From Pseudomonadota bacterium (GTDB taxonomy: Bacteria > Pseudomonadota > Alphaproteobacteria > Sphingomonadales > Sphingomonadaceae): a DNA stretch of 64,000 bases. Shown piece after piece: positions 16,381 to 25,128 of this stretch; the stretch's first letter is position 1; the number at the start of each line of letters is the position of its first letter. Where the stretch lies: the NCBI GenBank assembly GCA_023400405.1, contig JAEXFD010000055.1, positions 62,001 through 126,000 of the forward strand, in the 5' to 3' direction. The position numbers and the translations under genes are program-made. The notes under the pieces are model-generated. The model had not been told where the DNA came from, did not search any database, and worked only from the letters and a program-made list of their open reading frames with translations.

Positions 16381-16610
16381 CTGACGCCGAGCGCCTGGCG
16401 ATGAAGCGCTACTACCTGATCGTCGCGGTCAACATGATCGGGACGGCGGGCGCCGTGCTCGGCCTGCTCATCGCCGGTCGCGCCAAGGGCTATGAGATGA
16501 CGCTGTTCGGCGGGACGATCCTGCTCTCCTCGCTCTACGTGATGGCCGTGGTGCCCAAGAGCCTGGCGCGGCGCTGGCGAACCCCGCCGGAGGCGACGCC
16601 CGAGGCATGA
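16377..16610 (+). CDS. Small two-helix membrane protein
   Basis: 77-residue protein with two membrane helices (YYLIVAVNMIGTAGAVLGLLI and MTLFGGTILLSSLYVMAVV) and a charged C-terminus (RRWRTPPEA). Start overlaps the HAD stop in ATGA and its stop overlaps the ATP12 start, so all three are translationally coupled. Function unknown. Because ATP12 assists F1-ATPase assembly, a link to ATP synthase biogenesis is conceivable but is only an inference from position. Confidence 0.82.
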   Translation: MTDAERLAMKRYYLIVAVNMIGTAGAVLGLLIAGRAKGYEMTLFGGTILLSSLYVMAVVPKSLARRWRTPPEATPEA

Positions 16611-17284
16611 AGCGATTCTGGAAGGACGTGACGGTCGATGCCGGCCAGGTCGCGCTCGACGGGCAGCCGGTGCGCACCCCCGCCCGCGCCCCGCTGGCGC
16701 TGCCGACGCCTGCACTGGCCGAAGCGGTGGCCGAGGAATGGCGCGCGGTGGCCGAGACAATCGATCCGCGGGCAATGCCGCTGACTGGGCTCTCCAATGC
16801 CGCGATCGACCGCATCGCGCCCGACACCGCCAGCTTTGCGGCCAGCCTGGCGCGCTATGGCGAGAGCGACCTGCTCTATTATCGCGCCGAGTCGCCCGAA
16901 CCGCTCGTCGCGCGCCAGGCCGAAGCTTGGGACCCGCTGCTCGACTGGGCGCGCGGCCGCTACGACGTGCATTTCGAAACGGCGACCGGCGTAATGCACC
17001 GCGCCCAGCCGGCGGCGACGATCGCCCGGCTCGGCGAAGCAGTGGCCGCGCTCGATCCGTTCCGCCTCGCGGCTTTGTTCCCACTGGTCACGGTCGGCGG
17101 GTCGCTGGTCGGGGCCCTGGCCCTGCTCGAAGGCGCCACGGACGCCGAGTCGCTGTGGCAGGCCGCGCATGTCGACGAGCTGTGGCAAGCCGAGCAATGG
17201 GGCGAGGACGAACTCGCCCTTCAGGCCCGCAACGCCAAGCGCGCGGAGTTCGACGCCGGGGTGCGGCTGCTGGGGTTGGTGTAA
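16607..17284 (+). CDS. ATP12-family F1-ATPase assembly chaperone
   Basis: 225-residue cytoplasmic protein of the ATP12 family. In mitochondria ATP12 binds the F1 alpha subunit during ATP synthase assembly, and alphaproteobacteria carry the ancestral form. Visible family features are MKRFWKDVTV at the start, LDGQPVRTPARAPLALP, AVAEEWRA, PLTGLSNAAID, and the C-terminal WQAEQWGEDELALQARNAKRAEFDAG. Length is normal. It closes the HAD / small membrane protein / ATP12 operon. A CCGTTCGCCCTGAGC-type inverted repeat lies just downstream. Confidence 0.93.
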   Translation: MKRFWKDVTVDAGQVALDGQPVRTPARAPLALPTPALAEAVAEEWRAVAETIDPRAMPLTGLSNAAIDRIAPDTASFAASLARYGESDLLYYRAESPEPLVARQAEAWDPLLDWARGRYDVHFETATGVMHRAQPAATIARLGEAVAALDPFRLAALFPLVTVGGSLVGALALLEGATDAESLWQAAHVDELWQAEQWGEDELALQARNAKRAEFDAGVRLLGLV

Positions 17285-17315
17285 GGACGACCGTCCGTTG
17301 AACCCCATCAACAAG

Positions 17316-17402
17316 CCGTTCGCCCTGAGCTTGTCGAAGGGCGGCCATCCGCGGGCAAGCGGTTTGTGGCCAGACGCCCTTCGACAAGCTCAGGGCAAAC
17401 GG
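17316..17402. repeat. Type A inverted repeat, copy 1 (CCGTTCGCCCTGAGC arms)
   Basis: Left arm 17316-17342 and right arm 17376-17402 are reverse complements over 27 bp with one mismatch, separated by a 33-nt spacer. The arm reads CCGTTCGCCCTGAGCTTGTC followed by GAAGGGC. Three more copies lie at 42584-42673, 44741-44867 and 55109-55190, always between genes. A REP-like mobile palindrome. Here it sits between convergent genes, so it may act as a bidirectional transcription stop. Confidence 0.9.
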
Positions 17403-17413
17403 ATGGCCCCGGC

Positions 17414-17752
17414 CTATAACGGCGCGAAACATCCCAAAATCAGCCGCTTGGCGTCGAAGGGCACCTCGCCCTCCACCTCCAGGCTGCCGTCGCCGTGCAT
17501 CCGCTCCTCCGCGGCGTCGAGCGTCGCCTTGTCGGGCCAGACCTGCCAGGAAATGACGATCTTCTCGCCCGGCTTGGCGGCGACGGCCTTGCGGAAATCG
17601 GTGGCGGTGCCGTCGGGGACGAAATCCTCCCAGGCCTCTGTGATCTCCAGGCAGCCGTTTCGCTTGAAGACCGCGGCGCCATGCGCGGCCCATTGGCGAT
17701 AGGCCTCGCGCTTCTCCTCGTGCACCGGAATGACGAGCGCGCAGATATACAT
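17414..17752 (-). CDS. DUF1428 family protein
   Basis: 112-residue cytoplasmic protein recognised from the N-terminal pattern MYICALVIPVHEEKREAYRQWA and the motifs GCLEITEAWEDFVPDG, DFRKAVAA, EKIVISWQVWPDKATLDAAEERM and the C-terminal PFDAKRLILGCF. The family has a ferredoxin-like alpha/beta barrel fold related to dimeric alpha-beta barrel proteins. No enzyme activity is established. Convergent with ATP12. A single-gene unit. Confidence 0.92.
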   Translation of the reverse strand: MYICALVIPVHEEKREAYRQWAAHGAAVFKRNGCLEITEAWEDFVPDGTATDFRKAVAAKPGEKIVISWQVWPDKATLDAAEERMHGDGSLEVEGEVPFDAKRLILGCFAPL

Positions 17753-17796
17753 GGGCGTGGCTCCCCTGTCGGGTGCGCCAGCCTATCGCGCTTCGC

Positions 17797-18447
17797 TTAT
17801 TTCATCAAACCGCGGATGAAGCCGATCAGCCCGGTCTGCCGCGAGCGCTTGAGCCGCTCGGCATTCAGGATGGTATGGACCGCCTCATAGCATTGCTCGA
17901 CATCGTCGTTGACGAGCACATAGTCATAGCCGTCCCAATGGCTGACTTCGTTCGCCGCCCGCGACATCCGCGCGTCGATCACTTCGATCGAATCGGTCGC
18001 CCGATTGACCAGCCGCTCGCGCAGCTCGGTGAACGACGGCGGCAGGATGAAGACGCGAACCACGTCGCCCCCGGCAAGCTGGAACAGCTGCTGCGCGCCC
18101 TGCCAGTCGATGTCGAACAGCACGTCGCGGCCCGAGTCGAGGATCTCCTCGACATGCTCGCGCGGCGTTCCGTAGCGATGATCGAACACGTGCGCCCATT
18201 CGAGGAACTCGTGATTCGAGACCATCTCGCGGAACTTCTCGAGATCGACGAAATGATAGTCGACGCCGTCGCGCTCCCCCGGCCGCATCGGGCGGGTGGT
18301 GTAGGAGACCGACATCTGGAGGTGAGGATCGGCCCCGAGCAGCTTGCGCGCGATCGTCGACTTGCCGGCGCCGGAGGGCGAGGAAAGCACGAACAGCACA
18401 CCGCGGCGCTTGAATCCGTGCGGGTCGTTCTCGGTGCGATGGGGCAT
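17797..18447 (-). CDS. gmk: Guanylate kinase
   Basis: Phosphorylates GMP to GDP with ATP; essential step of guanine nucleotide synthesis in the cytoplasm. The 216-residue protein has the P-loop SSPSGAGKST near residue 20, the GMP-binding segments VSYTTRPMRPGE and VDYHFV, the lid region EWAHVFDHRYGTPRE and the FDIDWQGA strand. Slightly longer N-terminus than E. coli. The start MPHRTENDPHGF is the only convenient ATG. Not obviously in an operon. Confidence 0.97.
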   Translation of the reverse strand: MPHRTENDPHGFKRRGVLFVLSSPSGAGKSTIARKLLGADPHLQMSVSYTTRPMRPGERDGVDYHFVDLEKFREMVSNHEFLEWAHVFDHRYGTPREHVEEILDSGRDVLFDIDWQGAQQLFQLAGGDVVRVFILPPSFTELRERLVNRATDSIEVIDARMSRAANEVSHWDGYDYVLVNDDVEQCYEAVHTILNAERLKRSRQTGLIGFIRGLMK

Positions 18448-18496
18448 GGGCGCCTTTGGCGTGGGAGCGGCGCCCCCGTCAAGTCACTCGGGCAAC

Positions 18497-18694
18497 TCAG
18501 GCCCCGGGCTGGTTCGCCCATTGCGAGATCTTGTGCGCGCCATAGGCCAGCACGCCGACGGCGATCGCGGCCGGCACGATCTGCTTCGCCGCCTTCCAGC
18601 TGAGCACGCCGACGACCGCGCCGAGCGCACCGCCCTCGCCGTCGCGCCGGTCGATGCGGTTGCCGATCCAGCCTGCGATTGCGTCACCGATCAT
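18497..18694 (-). CDS. Small hypothetical protein with one membrane segment
   Basis: 65-residue product with a Gly/Ala-rich hydrophobic middle (GALGAVVGVLSWKAAKQIVPAAIAVGVLAYGAH), which suggests one or two membrane-associated helices. A charged N-terminal segment (GNRIDRRDGEGG) precedes it. A GACCTCC-type sequence lies upstream of the ATG, though not an ideal ribosome site. Located between gmk and ligA. No family known to me; coding status rests on frame length and composition only. Confidence 0.6.
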   Translation of the reverse strand: MIGDAIAGWIGNRIDRRDGEGGALGAVVGVLSWKAAKQIVPAAIAVGVLAYGAHKISQWANQPGA

Positions 18695-18831
18695 GTGTGG
18701 AGGTCCCTTGTCGAACTGCTTCGCCGCAAGGAGCGAACGACCCGGGGATAAGTTCCTCGTCAGCCCGGCGCCGCGAAGGCCGCGCCGAAGACCGCTTGAT
18801 CGGAAGCCCTCGCTTCCCTTAGCCCACGACG

Positions 18832-20961
18832 ATGGACCCGCTGCCCCAGACCCCGGAATCCGCCGCTGCGGAGCTCGCCCGCCTCGCCGAGGCGATCGCG
18901 CATCACAATCGCCGCTATCACGATGCCGACGCGCCCGAGATCAGCGACGCCGAATTCGATGCGCTGGTCCGCCGCAATGCTGCGATCGAGGCGGCCTTCC
19001 CGGATCTGATCCGAGCCGATTCGCCGTCGCACCAGGTCGGCGCGACGCCGTCCGGGCCGCTCGCCAAGGTGGCCCATGCCCGGCCGATGTTCAGCCTCGA
19101 CAATGGCTTTGCCGACGAGGACGTCGCCGATTTCCTCGGCCGCGTTCGCCGCTTCCTGAAGCTGGCCGACGATGCGGCGATCGCGCTCACCGCCGAGCCC
19201 AAGATCGACGGCCTTTCCTGCTCGCTGCGCTACGAGGACGGCCTGCTCGTCCAGGCGCTCACCCGCGGCGACGGGCGAATCGGCGAGGACGTGACGCCGA
19301 ACGTCCGCACCATCGCCGACATTCCCCAGCGCATCGCCGGCGCGCCGCCGATCTGCGAAGTGCGCGGCGAGGTCTATATGGCCAAGGCCGATTTCGCCGC
19401 GCTCAATGCCCGGCTCCTCGCCGAGGCCGAGGAGGCGGGCAAGGAAGCCCGCCAGTTCGCCAATCCGCGCAACGCCGCCGCCGGCTCGCTGCGCCAGAAG
19501 GATGCCGCCGTCACCGCCGCGCGGCCGCTGCGCTTCCTCGCCTGGGGCTGGGGCGAGCTGAGCGAACCCCTCGCCGACAAGCAATATGAGGCGATCGAGC
19601 GGATCCGCGGCTGGGGCTTCCCGGTCTCCGACCTGTTCGTGCGCGCCCCGACGCTTGATGCGGCGCTCGCCCAATATCGCGCGATCGAAGCCGCCCGCGC
19701 CGACCTGCCCTTCGACATCGACGGGGTGGTCTACAAGGTCGATCGGCTCGATTGGCAAGACCGGCTCGGCTATGTCGGCCGCGCCCCGCGCTGGGGCCTC
19801 GCCCATAAATTCCCGGCCGAACGCGCCCAGACGACGCTCCAGGCGATCGACATCCAGGTCGGCCGCACCGGCAAGCTCACGCCCGTCGCCCGGCTGGAGC
19901 CGGTGACGGTGGGCGGCGTCGTCGTCAGCAACGCGACGCTCCACAATGCCGACGAGATCGCCCGGCTGGGCGTGCGCCCCGGCGACCGCGTCATCCTCCA
20001 GCGCGCCGGCGACGTGATCCCCCAGATCGTCGAGAACCTCACCCGCGATGCGGAGCGGCCCGACTATGCCTTCCCCGATCATTGCCCGATCTGCGGCTCC
20101 GAAGCGGTGGCGGAGGAGGGCGAAGTCGATGTCCGCTGCACCGGCGGGCTGATCTGCCCCGCGCAGCGACTCGAGCGGCTCAAGCATTTCGTCAGCCGCG
20201 GCGCGCTCGACATCGAGGGGCTGGGCGAGAAGACGCTGGTCGAATTCCTCGACCTCGGCTGGATCGCCGAGCCCGCCGACACCTTCCGCCTCGCCGCGCA
20301 TCGCGAGGAACTGCTCGGCCGCGAGGGCTGGCAGGAAAAGTCGGTCGATGCGCTGCTCGCCGCGATCGAGGCCAAGCGCGCGCCCGATGCGGCGCGGCTG
20401 CTGTTCGGCCTCGGCATCCGCCATATCGGCGCGATCACCGCGCGCGACCTGCTCAAGCGCTATGCCACGCTCGATGCGATCCGCGGCCTGGCCGACTCGA
20501 TCATCGCGCTGCGCGACTCGACGCCGCCCGCCATCGGCGAGACCGAGGCCAAGCATCGCGCCCGGCTCGACAAGGTCGTGACCGAGCTGATCGGCGTCGA
20601 GAATGTCGGGGGCGCGGTCGGCCAGGCGCTCGCCGACTTCTTCCACGAGCCGCACAATCGCGCAGTATGGGACGATCTCCTCGCCCAGGTTTCGCCGCCG
20701 CCGTTCGTGGTCGAGACGCGGGCCTCGGAAGTCTCCGGCCAGACCCTGGTCTTCACCGGCACGCTCGAGTCGCTGAGTCGCGACGAAGCCAAGGCCCAGG
20801 CCGAATCGCTCGGCGCGCGAGTGGCCGGATCGGTGTCCGCGAAGACCGATCTGGTGATTGCAGGGCCGGGCGCTGGGTCGAAGCTCAAAAAGGCCGCCGA
20901 GCTCGGAATTCGCGTGATTTCAGAGGAGGATTGGCGCCAGATCGTCCAGTCCGCCGAGTGA
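18832..20961 (+). CDS. ligA: NAD+-dependent DNA ligase LigA
   Basis: Seals nicks during replication and repair with NAD+ as adenylate donor. The 709-residue protein has all domains in order: Ia (HHNRRYHDADAPEISDAEFD), the adenylation domain with nucleophile Lys124 in EPKIDGLS, the OB fold, a four-Cys zinc finger (CPICG ... RCTGGLICP), helix-hairpin-helix repeats (RGALDIEGLGEKTLVEFLD) and a C-terminal BRCT domain (GQTLVFTGTLES ... TDLVIAGPGAGSKL). A hairpin without U-tract follows the stop. Confidence 0.98.
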   Translation: MDPLPQTPESAAAELARLAEAIAHHNRRYHDADAPEISDAEFDALVRRNAAIEAAFPDLIRADSPSHQVGATPSGPLAKVAHARPMFSLDNGFADEDVADFLGRVRRFLKLADDAAIALTAEPKIDGLSCSLRYEDGLLVQALTRGDGRIGEDVTPNVRTIADIPQRIAGAPPICEVRGEVYMAKADFAALNARLLAEAEEAGKEARQFANPRNAAAGSLRQKDAAVTAARPLRFLAWGWGELSEPLADKQYEAIERIRGWGFPVSDLFVRAPTLDAALAQYRAIEAARADLPFDIDGVVYKVDRLDWQDRLGYVGRAPRWGLAHKFPAERAQTTLQAIDIQVGRTGKLTPVARLEPVTVGGVVVSNATLHNADEIARLGVRPGDRVILQRAGDVIPQIVENLTRDAERPDYAFPDHCPICGSEAVAEEGEVDVRCTGGLICPAQRLERLKHFVSRGALDIEGLGEKTLVEFLDLGWIAEPADTFRLAAHREELLGREGWQEKSVDALLAAIEAKRAPDAARLLFGLGIRHIGAITARDLLKRYATLDAIRGLADSIIALRDSTPPAIGETEAKHRARLDKVVTELIGVENVGGAVGQALADFFHEPHNRAVWDDLLAQVSPPPFVVETRASEVSGQTLVFTGTLESLSRDEAKAQAESLGARVAGSVSAKTDLVIAGPGAGSKLKKAAELGIRVISEEDWRQIVQSAE

Positions 20962-20973
20962 CTTTTTTGCAAC

Positions 20974-20993
20974 GCAGCATGGCTGAATGCTGC
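20974..20993. other. Small hairpin after ligA
   Basis: GCAGCAT and ATGCTGC are perfect complements around a 6-nt loop, 12 nt after the ligA stop. There is no U-tract on the plus strand after it (TTTTTT precedes it instead), so it is not a standard intrinsic terminator. It could still pause transcription between ligA and the TonB receptor gene. Confidence 0.5.
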
Positions 20994-21124
20994 ATTAACG
21001 ACGGGTGTCCCCAAGAGTCCGATTGACTGTCACAGGACGGACATAAATTACACGCATGGGCGGCCGCGACGGTGAACCGCACCGCGTGACCAGTGCACCC
21101 AGGCACCAAGGGGACAACCTAAAA

Positions 21125-23866
21125 ATGCGCACCAAGCTTTTTGCCGGCGTGGCCTTTGCCGCGCTGATGATTCCGGGGGCCGCCTTCGCGCAGTCGACCG
21201 GTACGATCGACGCCGAGGAGAATTCCGAGATCGTCGTCACGGGCAGCCGCGCCGATCGCGGCGTCAACGGCATCCTCGTCCCGGACACGTCCAAGGCGAA
21301 GGGCGTGCTGACCTCCGAGTTCATCCAGCGCCAGGCACCGGGCCAGAGCGTTAACGAGCTGATCAACCAGCTCCCGGGCGTCAGCTACCAGAACAACGAT
21401 CCCTTCGGTTCGTCGGGCGGTGCTCTCAGCATCCGTGGCTTCGATTCGTCGCGCATCAGCCAGACCTTTGACGGCGTGCCGCTGAACGATTCGGGCAACT
21501 ACGCGATCTACGGGAACCAGCAGCTCGATCCCGAGCTGATCGACCAGGTCAACGTCAACCTCGGCACGACCGACGTGGATTCGCCGACCGCGGCCGCGAC
21601 CGGCTCGACCGTCAACTATCGCACCCGCATCCCGGGCCAGGATTTCGGCGTCAAGCTGATCGGCTCGGTCGGCGATTGGGGCTATTTCCGCACCTTCGGC
21701 ATGGTCGATACCGGCGAGTTCACCTCGTTCGGCACCCGCGCCTTCGTGGCAGCCAGCCATGCCGAGAATTACGAGCCGTGGAACCGCAATGCGCGGATCG
21801 ACAAGCAGCAATACAATGCGCGCGTCTATCAGCCGCTGGGAAGCAACGGCGACTTCGTGTCGATCTCGGGCCACTACAACGAGAACCGCAACAACTTCCA
21901 AGGCTCGGTGCCGCTGCGTTGGGACACCGTCCAGCTGAACTCCACGACCGGCGCGGTCACCGCTCCGCGCGTCGTTGGCCCGAATTCTAGCGATCGGTTC
22001 CCGCTGAACCGCAGTGAAGATAGCTATGTCGTCGCGCCGTGCCAGATCAATACTGCAAGCGGCCCGGGCAGCCAGACGGCGAATACGTGCGGCTCGATCT
22101 TCGACCAGCGCTTCAATCCGTCGAACACCGGCAACATCCGTGGCGCCTCGCGCTTCACGCTGGGTGATGGTCTCGTCCTCTCGGTCGATCCGAGCTACCA
22201 GTATGTGAAGGCCAATGGCGGCGGCACCGTCGTTGCGCAGGAAGGTCTGCGCGACCTCAACCCCGCCGGCGGCACCGCAACCCCGGCCGTTTGCGCCACG
22301 ACCCCGAGCAGCGCGACCAACAACTGTCAGCCCGGCTTCTGGGGTGGCACGCCCTATTTCGGCCGCGACCTTAACGGCGACGGCGACACGCTCGACACCA
22401 TCCGCGTGCTCGCCCCTAGCCAGACGCAGACGCACCGTATCGGCGTGATCAGCTCGCTGCGTTGGGACGTGTCGGAAGGCCAGAGCGTGCGTATCGCCTA
22501 CACCTACGACCGCGCCCGTCACCGGCAGACCGGCGAAACCGGCTTCCTTCAGCTCAACGGCAAGCCGTTCGACGTCTTCCCGGTGAACAACGGGATCGCC
22601 GATGTCGGCGGTAACATCCTGCAGAAGCGCGATCGCCTGTCGTTCGCGATCCTCCACCAGGTCGCCGGCGAATATCGCGGCGAATTCTTCGATGGGGCCT
22701 TCGTGCTGAACGCCGGCATCCGCGCGCCGTTCTTCCGCCGCAACCTGACCAACTATTGCGCCACGTCGAGCGCGGCAGGCTTCGTCGAATGCGGCACTCC
22801 CAGCCAGGTCGCCGGCTTCCTCGCCGGCACCCCAAACCAGACGGTGGTGCCGAGCGCTGCCGCTGCCGCTGGCGCGACCTGCACGACCACCGCGCCGGTC
22901 ACCTGCACCTTCCCGACCCAGGGGCCGCAGCAGCGCATTTTCAACTACAAGAAGGTGCTGCCGAACATCGGCTACACTTGGTCGCTCACGCCGCAGATCG
23001 ACGTGTTCGGCAATTATTCGAAGGGCCTGCAGGTTCCGGGCACGGACAACCTGTACAATTCCTTCTACTTCCCCAAGGGCTCGGACCGCGCCCAGCCGAA
23101 GCCGGAAACCTCGGACAATTTCGACCTGGGTGTCCGCTACCGCTCGTCCACGCTGCAGGCGCAGTTCGGCGGCTGGTACACAGACTATAAGAACCGCCTC
23201 GCTCAGTCCTATGATCCCGATCTGGACAAGTCGATCTATCGCAATCTCGGCAAGGTGCGGAAGTATGGCTTCGACGCCACCGTCGCGTACCAGCCGGTTC
23301 ACGAGATCGCGGTCTACGCCTTCGGTTCGTATCTCCACTCGGAAATCTTGAACGACGTGGAAGTCGCCCGCACGACCGCCGCCGGCCCGCTGGGCCCGAT
23401 CGGCACGGTCATTTACGCACCGACCAAGGGCAAGCGTGAATCGAACGCGCCGGTTTACACCTTTGGTGGCGGTGCCACGTTCAACTTCGAGCCGGTGTCC
23501 TTCGGCATCGATGCGAAGCGGACCGGCCCGCGCTACCTCTACGACACCAACGAGCCGGCACGTCAGATCGCGGGCGGTACGACCTATCAGATCTTCCCGA
23601 ACAAGGCGCCGGCCTACACGCTGGTGAACCTCAACGCGCGGGTCGATCTCACCTGGGCGGGCCTCAACAAGCAGACCTATTTCCAGGTGAACGTGCTCAA
23701 CGTGTTCAATGAGTATTGGGTGGGCTCGATCAACAGCGGCAACGGCTCGCTGAACCAGGGCCCGACCTACAGTGCCACTGGCCAGATCACGGGCTATGGC
23801 AACGCGCTGAACAGCCAGATCGGCTATCCGCGCACCGTGATGGGGTCGCTCGTCGTCGGCTTCTAA
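21125..23866 (+). CDS. TonB-dependent outer-membrane receptor
   Basis: Energy-coupled outer-membrane transporter of 913 residues. A signal peptide (MRTKLFAGVAFAALMIPGAAFA) is followed by a TonB-box-like segment ENSEIVVTGSRADRG, a plug domain (NELINQLPGVSYQ, ALSIRGFDSSRISQTFDGVPLNDSGNY) and a long beta-barrel ending in the expected aromatic residue (MGSLVVGF). The substrate is not evident: there is no siderophore-biosynthesis or sugar-utilisation gene next to it. AAGGGGA precedes the ATG and a strong terminator follows. The gene lies directly before a sensor kinase/LytTR regulator pair, but that terminator argues for separate transcription. Confidence 0.94.
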   Translation: MRTKLFAGVAFAALMIPGAAFAQSTGTIDAEENSEIVVTGSRADRGVNGILVPDTSKAKGVLTSEFIQRQAPGQSVNELINQLPGVSYQNNDPFGSSGGALSIRGFDSSRISQTFDGVPLNDSGNYAIYGNQQLDPELIDQVNVNLGTTDVDSPTAAATGSTVNYRTRIPGQDFGVKLIGSVGDWGYFRTFGMVDTGEFTSFGTRAFVAASHAENYEPWNRNARIDKQQYNARVYQPLGSNGDFVSISGHYNENRNNFQGSVPLRWDTVQLNSTTGAVTAPRVVGPNSSDRFPLNRSEDSYVVAPCQINTASGPGSQTANTCGSIFDQRFNPSNTGNIRGASRFTLGDGLVLSVDPSYQYVKANGGGTVVAQEGLRDLNPAGGTATPAVCATTPSSATNNCQPGFWGGTPYFGRDLNGDGDTLDTIRVLAPSQTQTHRIGVISSLRWDVSEGQSVRIAYTYDRARHRQTGETGFLQLNGKPFDVFPVNNGIADVGGNILQKRDRLSFAILHQVAGEYRGEFFDGAFVLNAGIRAPFFRRNLTNYCATSSAAGFVECGTPSQVAGFLAGTPNQTVVPSAAAAAGATCTTTAPVTCTFPTQGPQQRIFNYKKVLPNIGYTWSLTPQIDVFGNYSKGLQVPGTDNLYNSFYFPKGSDRAQPKPETSDNFDLGVRYRSSTLQAQFGGWYTDYKNRLAQSYDPDLDKSIYRNLGKVRKYGFDATVAYQPVHEIAVYAFGSYLHSEILNDVEVARTTAAGPLGPIGTVIYAPTKGKRESNAPVYTFGGGATFNFEPVSFGIDAKRTGPRYLYDTNEPARQIAGGTTYQIFPNKAPAYTLVNLNARVDLTWAGLNKQTYFQVNVLNVFNEYWVGSINSGNGSLNQGPTYSATGQITGYGNALNSQIGYPRTVMGSLVVGF

Positions 23867-23890
23867 GCCGCACGCCGATCCGGCAACGAA

Positions 23891-23929
23891 GCCGCCGCTC
23901 CGGGCAACCGGGGCGGCGGTTTTCGTTTG
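23891..23929 (+). terminator. Rho-independent terminator after the TonB receptor gene
   Basis: GCCGCCGCTCCGG / CCGGGGCGGCGGT form a GC-rich stem with a short GCAA loop, followed by TTTTCGTTT, 24 nt after the stop at 23866. Strong canonical layout. Confidence 0.88.
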
Positions 23930-23988
23930 CGCGCTCCCCTTGCGCCGCCGCTTTGCCCCCGCGCCGACACGATGGTAGAGGCTGGGCC

Positions 23989-25128
23989 GTGGCGACCCTC
24001 GATCCCAGCACTGCGCTCCTCGCATCCCCCGCCGGCCAGCCGGCCGCGGTGGCGCGGCCCTTTTTCGAAGACAAGAACCGCGCCTTCTGGATGCTCCAGG
24101 CCGGCGGCTGGGCTGGCTATCTCCTCCTGCGCACCGTCGTCTCGGTGTCGAACGGCTTCACGGTCGAAGGCGTCATCGCCGCGATCATCGAGGCGATCAT
24201 CGGCTATTGCCTCACGCTGCTGCTCTCGACGCTCTACGCGGCCTATCGCAAGCTGCCGCGGATCACCGGCATCCTGCTCACCCTCGCCACGCTGGGGCTC
24301 GCCACCGGCATCTATGCCGTGCTCGATGCCTTCATCTATTCGTTCATCAAGATGCCTTCGCCCGGCATCTCGCTCAATCTCGTCGTCGGCACGGTGTTCA
24401 TCAATTTCACCGTGCTCGCCGGCTGGTCCGCGCTCTATTTCGCGATCAACTTCTATCTGATCGTCGAGCAGCAGATCGATCAGATGCAGGCGCTCGAAAT
24501 GCAGGCGAGCCACGCCCAGCTCGCGATGCTGCGCTACCAGCTCAATCCGCATTTCCTGTTCAACACGCTCAATTCGATCTCCACCCTGGTGCTCCTCAAG
24601 CAGACCGAGCGCGCCAACGTGATGCTCAGCCGCCTCTCGTCCTTCCTGCGCTACACGCTGGCGAACGAGCCGACCGCGCACGTCACCCTCCAGCAGGAGG
24701 CGGAGACGCTGAAGCTCTATCTCGAGATCGAGAAGATGCGCTTCGAGGATCGCCTGCGCCCGCATTTCGACATCGACGAGCGCGTCGCCCGCGCGCGGCT
24801 GCCGTCGCTGCTGCTCCAGCCACTGGTCGAAAATGCAATCAAATATGCCGTCACGCCCCAGGAAGAGGGCGCCGACATCACCGTCTCCGCTCGGCTCGCC
24901 GGAGAACGAGTGCAGATCGCCGTATCCGATACCGGTCCGGGATTGATCGAAGCCAAGCCGCGACCGAGTCTTTCAACTGGCGTGGGGCTCGCCAATATCA
25001 GGGAACGGCTGGCCCAGGCCTATGGCCCGGACCACCGTTTCGAAACGCGCTCGGACCCCGGGAAAGGGTTCAGCGTTGAGATCGAAATCCCGTTCCAGAT
25101 CGAGGAACCGAACCGAGAGGCCGCATGA
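23989..25128 (+). CDS. LytS/YehU-type membrane sensor histidine kinase
   Basis: Inner-membrane kinase of the HisKA-like His_kinase/HATPase_c class that pairs with LytTR regulators. The 379-residue protein starts at GTG 23989 (AGAGG 7 nt upstream), the first plausible start before the membrane region. Four membrane helices occupy about residues 37-155. The phospho-acceptor His188 lies in RYQLNPHFLFNTLNS, the N box is QPLVENAIKYAV and the G boxes are DTGPGL and GVGLANIRERL. There is no large periplasmic sensor domain, so the signal is probably sensed in the membrane. Its stop overlaps the regulator start in ATGA. Confidence 0.92.
   Translation: MATLDPSTALLASPAGQPAAVARPFFEDKNRAFWMLQAGGWAGYLLLRTVVSVSNGFTVEGVIAAIIEAIIGYCLTLLLSTLYAAYRKLPRITGILLTLATLGLATGIYAVLDAFIYSFIKMPSPGISLNLVVGTVFINFTVLAGWSALYFAINFYLIVEQQIDQMQALEMQASHAQLAMLRYQLNPHFLFNTLNSISTLVLLKQTERANVMLSRLSSFLRYTLANEPTAHVTLQQEAETLKLYLEIEKMRFEDRLRPHFDIDERVARARLPSLLLQPLVENAIKYAVTPQEEGADITVSARLAGERVQIAVSDTGPGLIEAKPRPSLSTGVGLANIRERLAQAYGPDHRFETRSDPGKGFSVEIEIPFQIEEPNREAA

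Noticed and set aside
21024..21052. TTGACT with TAAATT-like sequence as a promoter of the TonB receptor gene
   Set aside because: The spacing between the two elements is about 14 to 17 nt depending on the choice and the -10 match is poor; left unannotated.
21119..24025. A 968-codon open frame on the minus strand, antisense to the TonB receptor
   Set aside because: The plus-strand frame has a signal peptide, plug and barrel motifs and a ribosome site. The antisense frame is low-complexity Arg/Ala/Val and crosses a terminator. It is a shadow typical of GC-rich genes.
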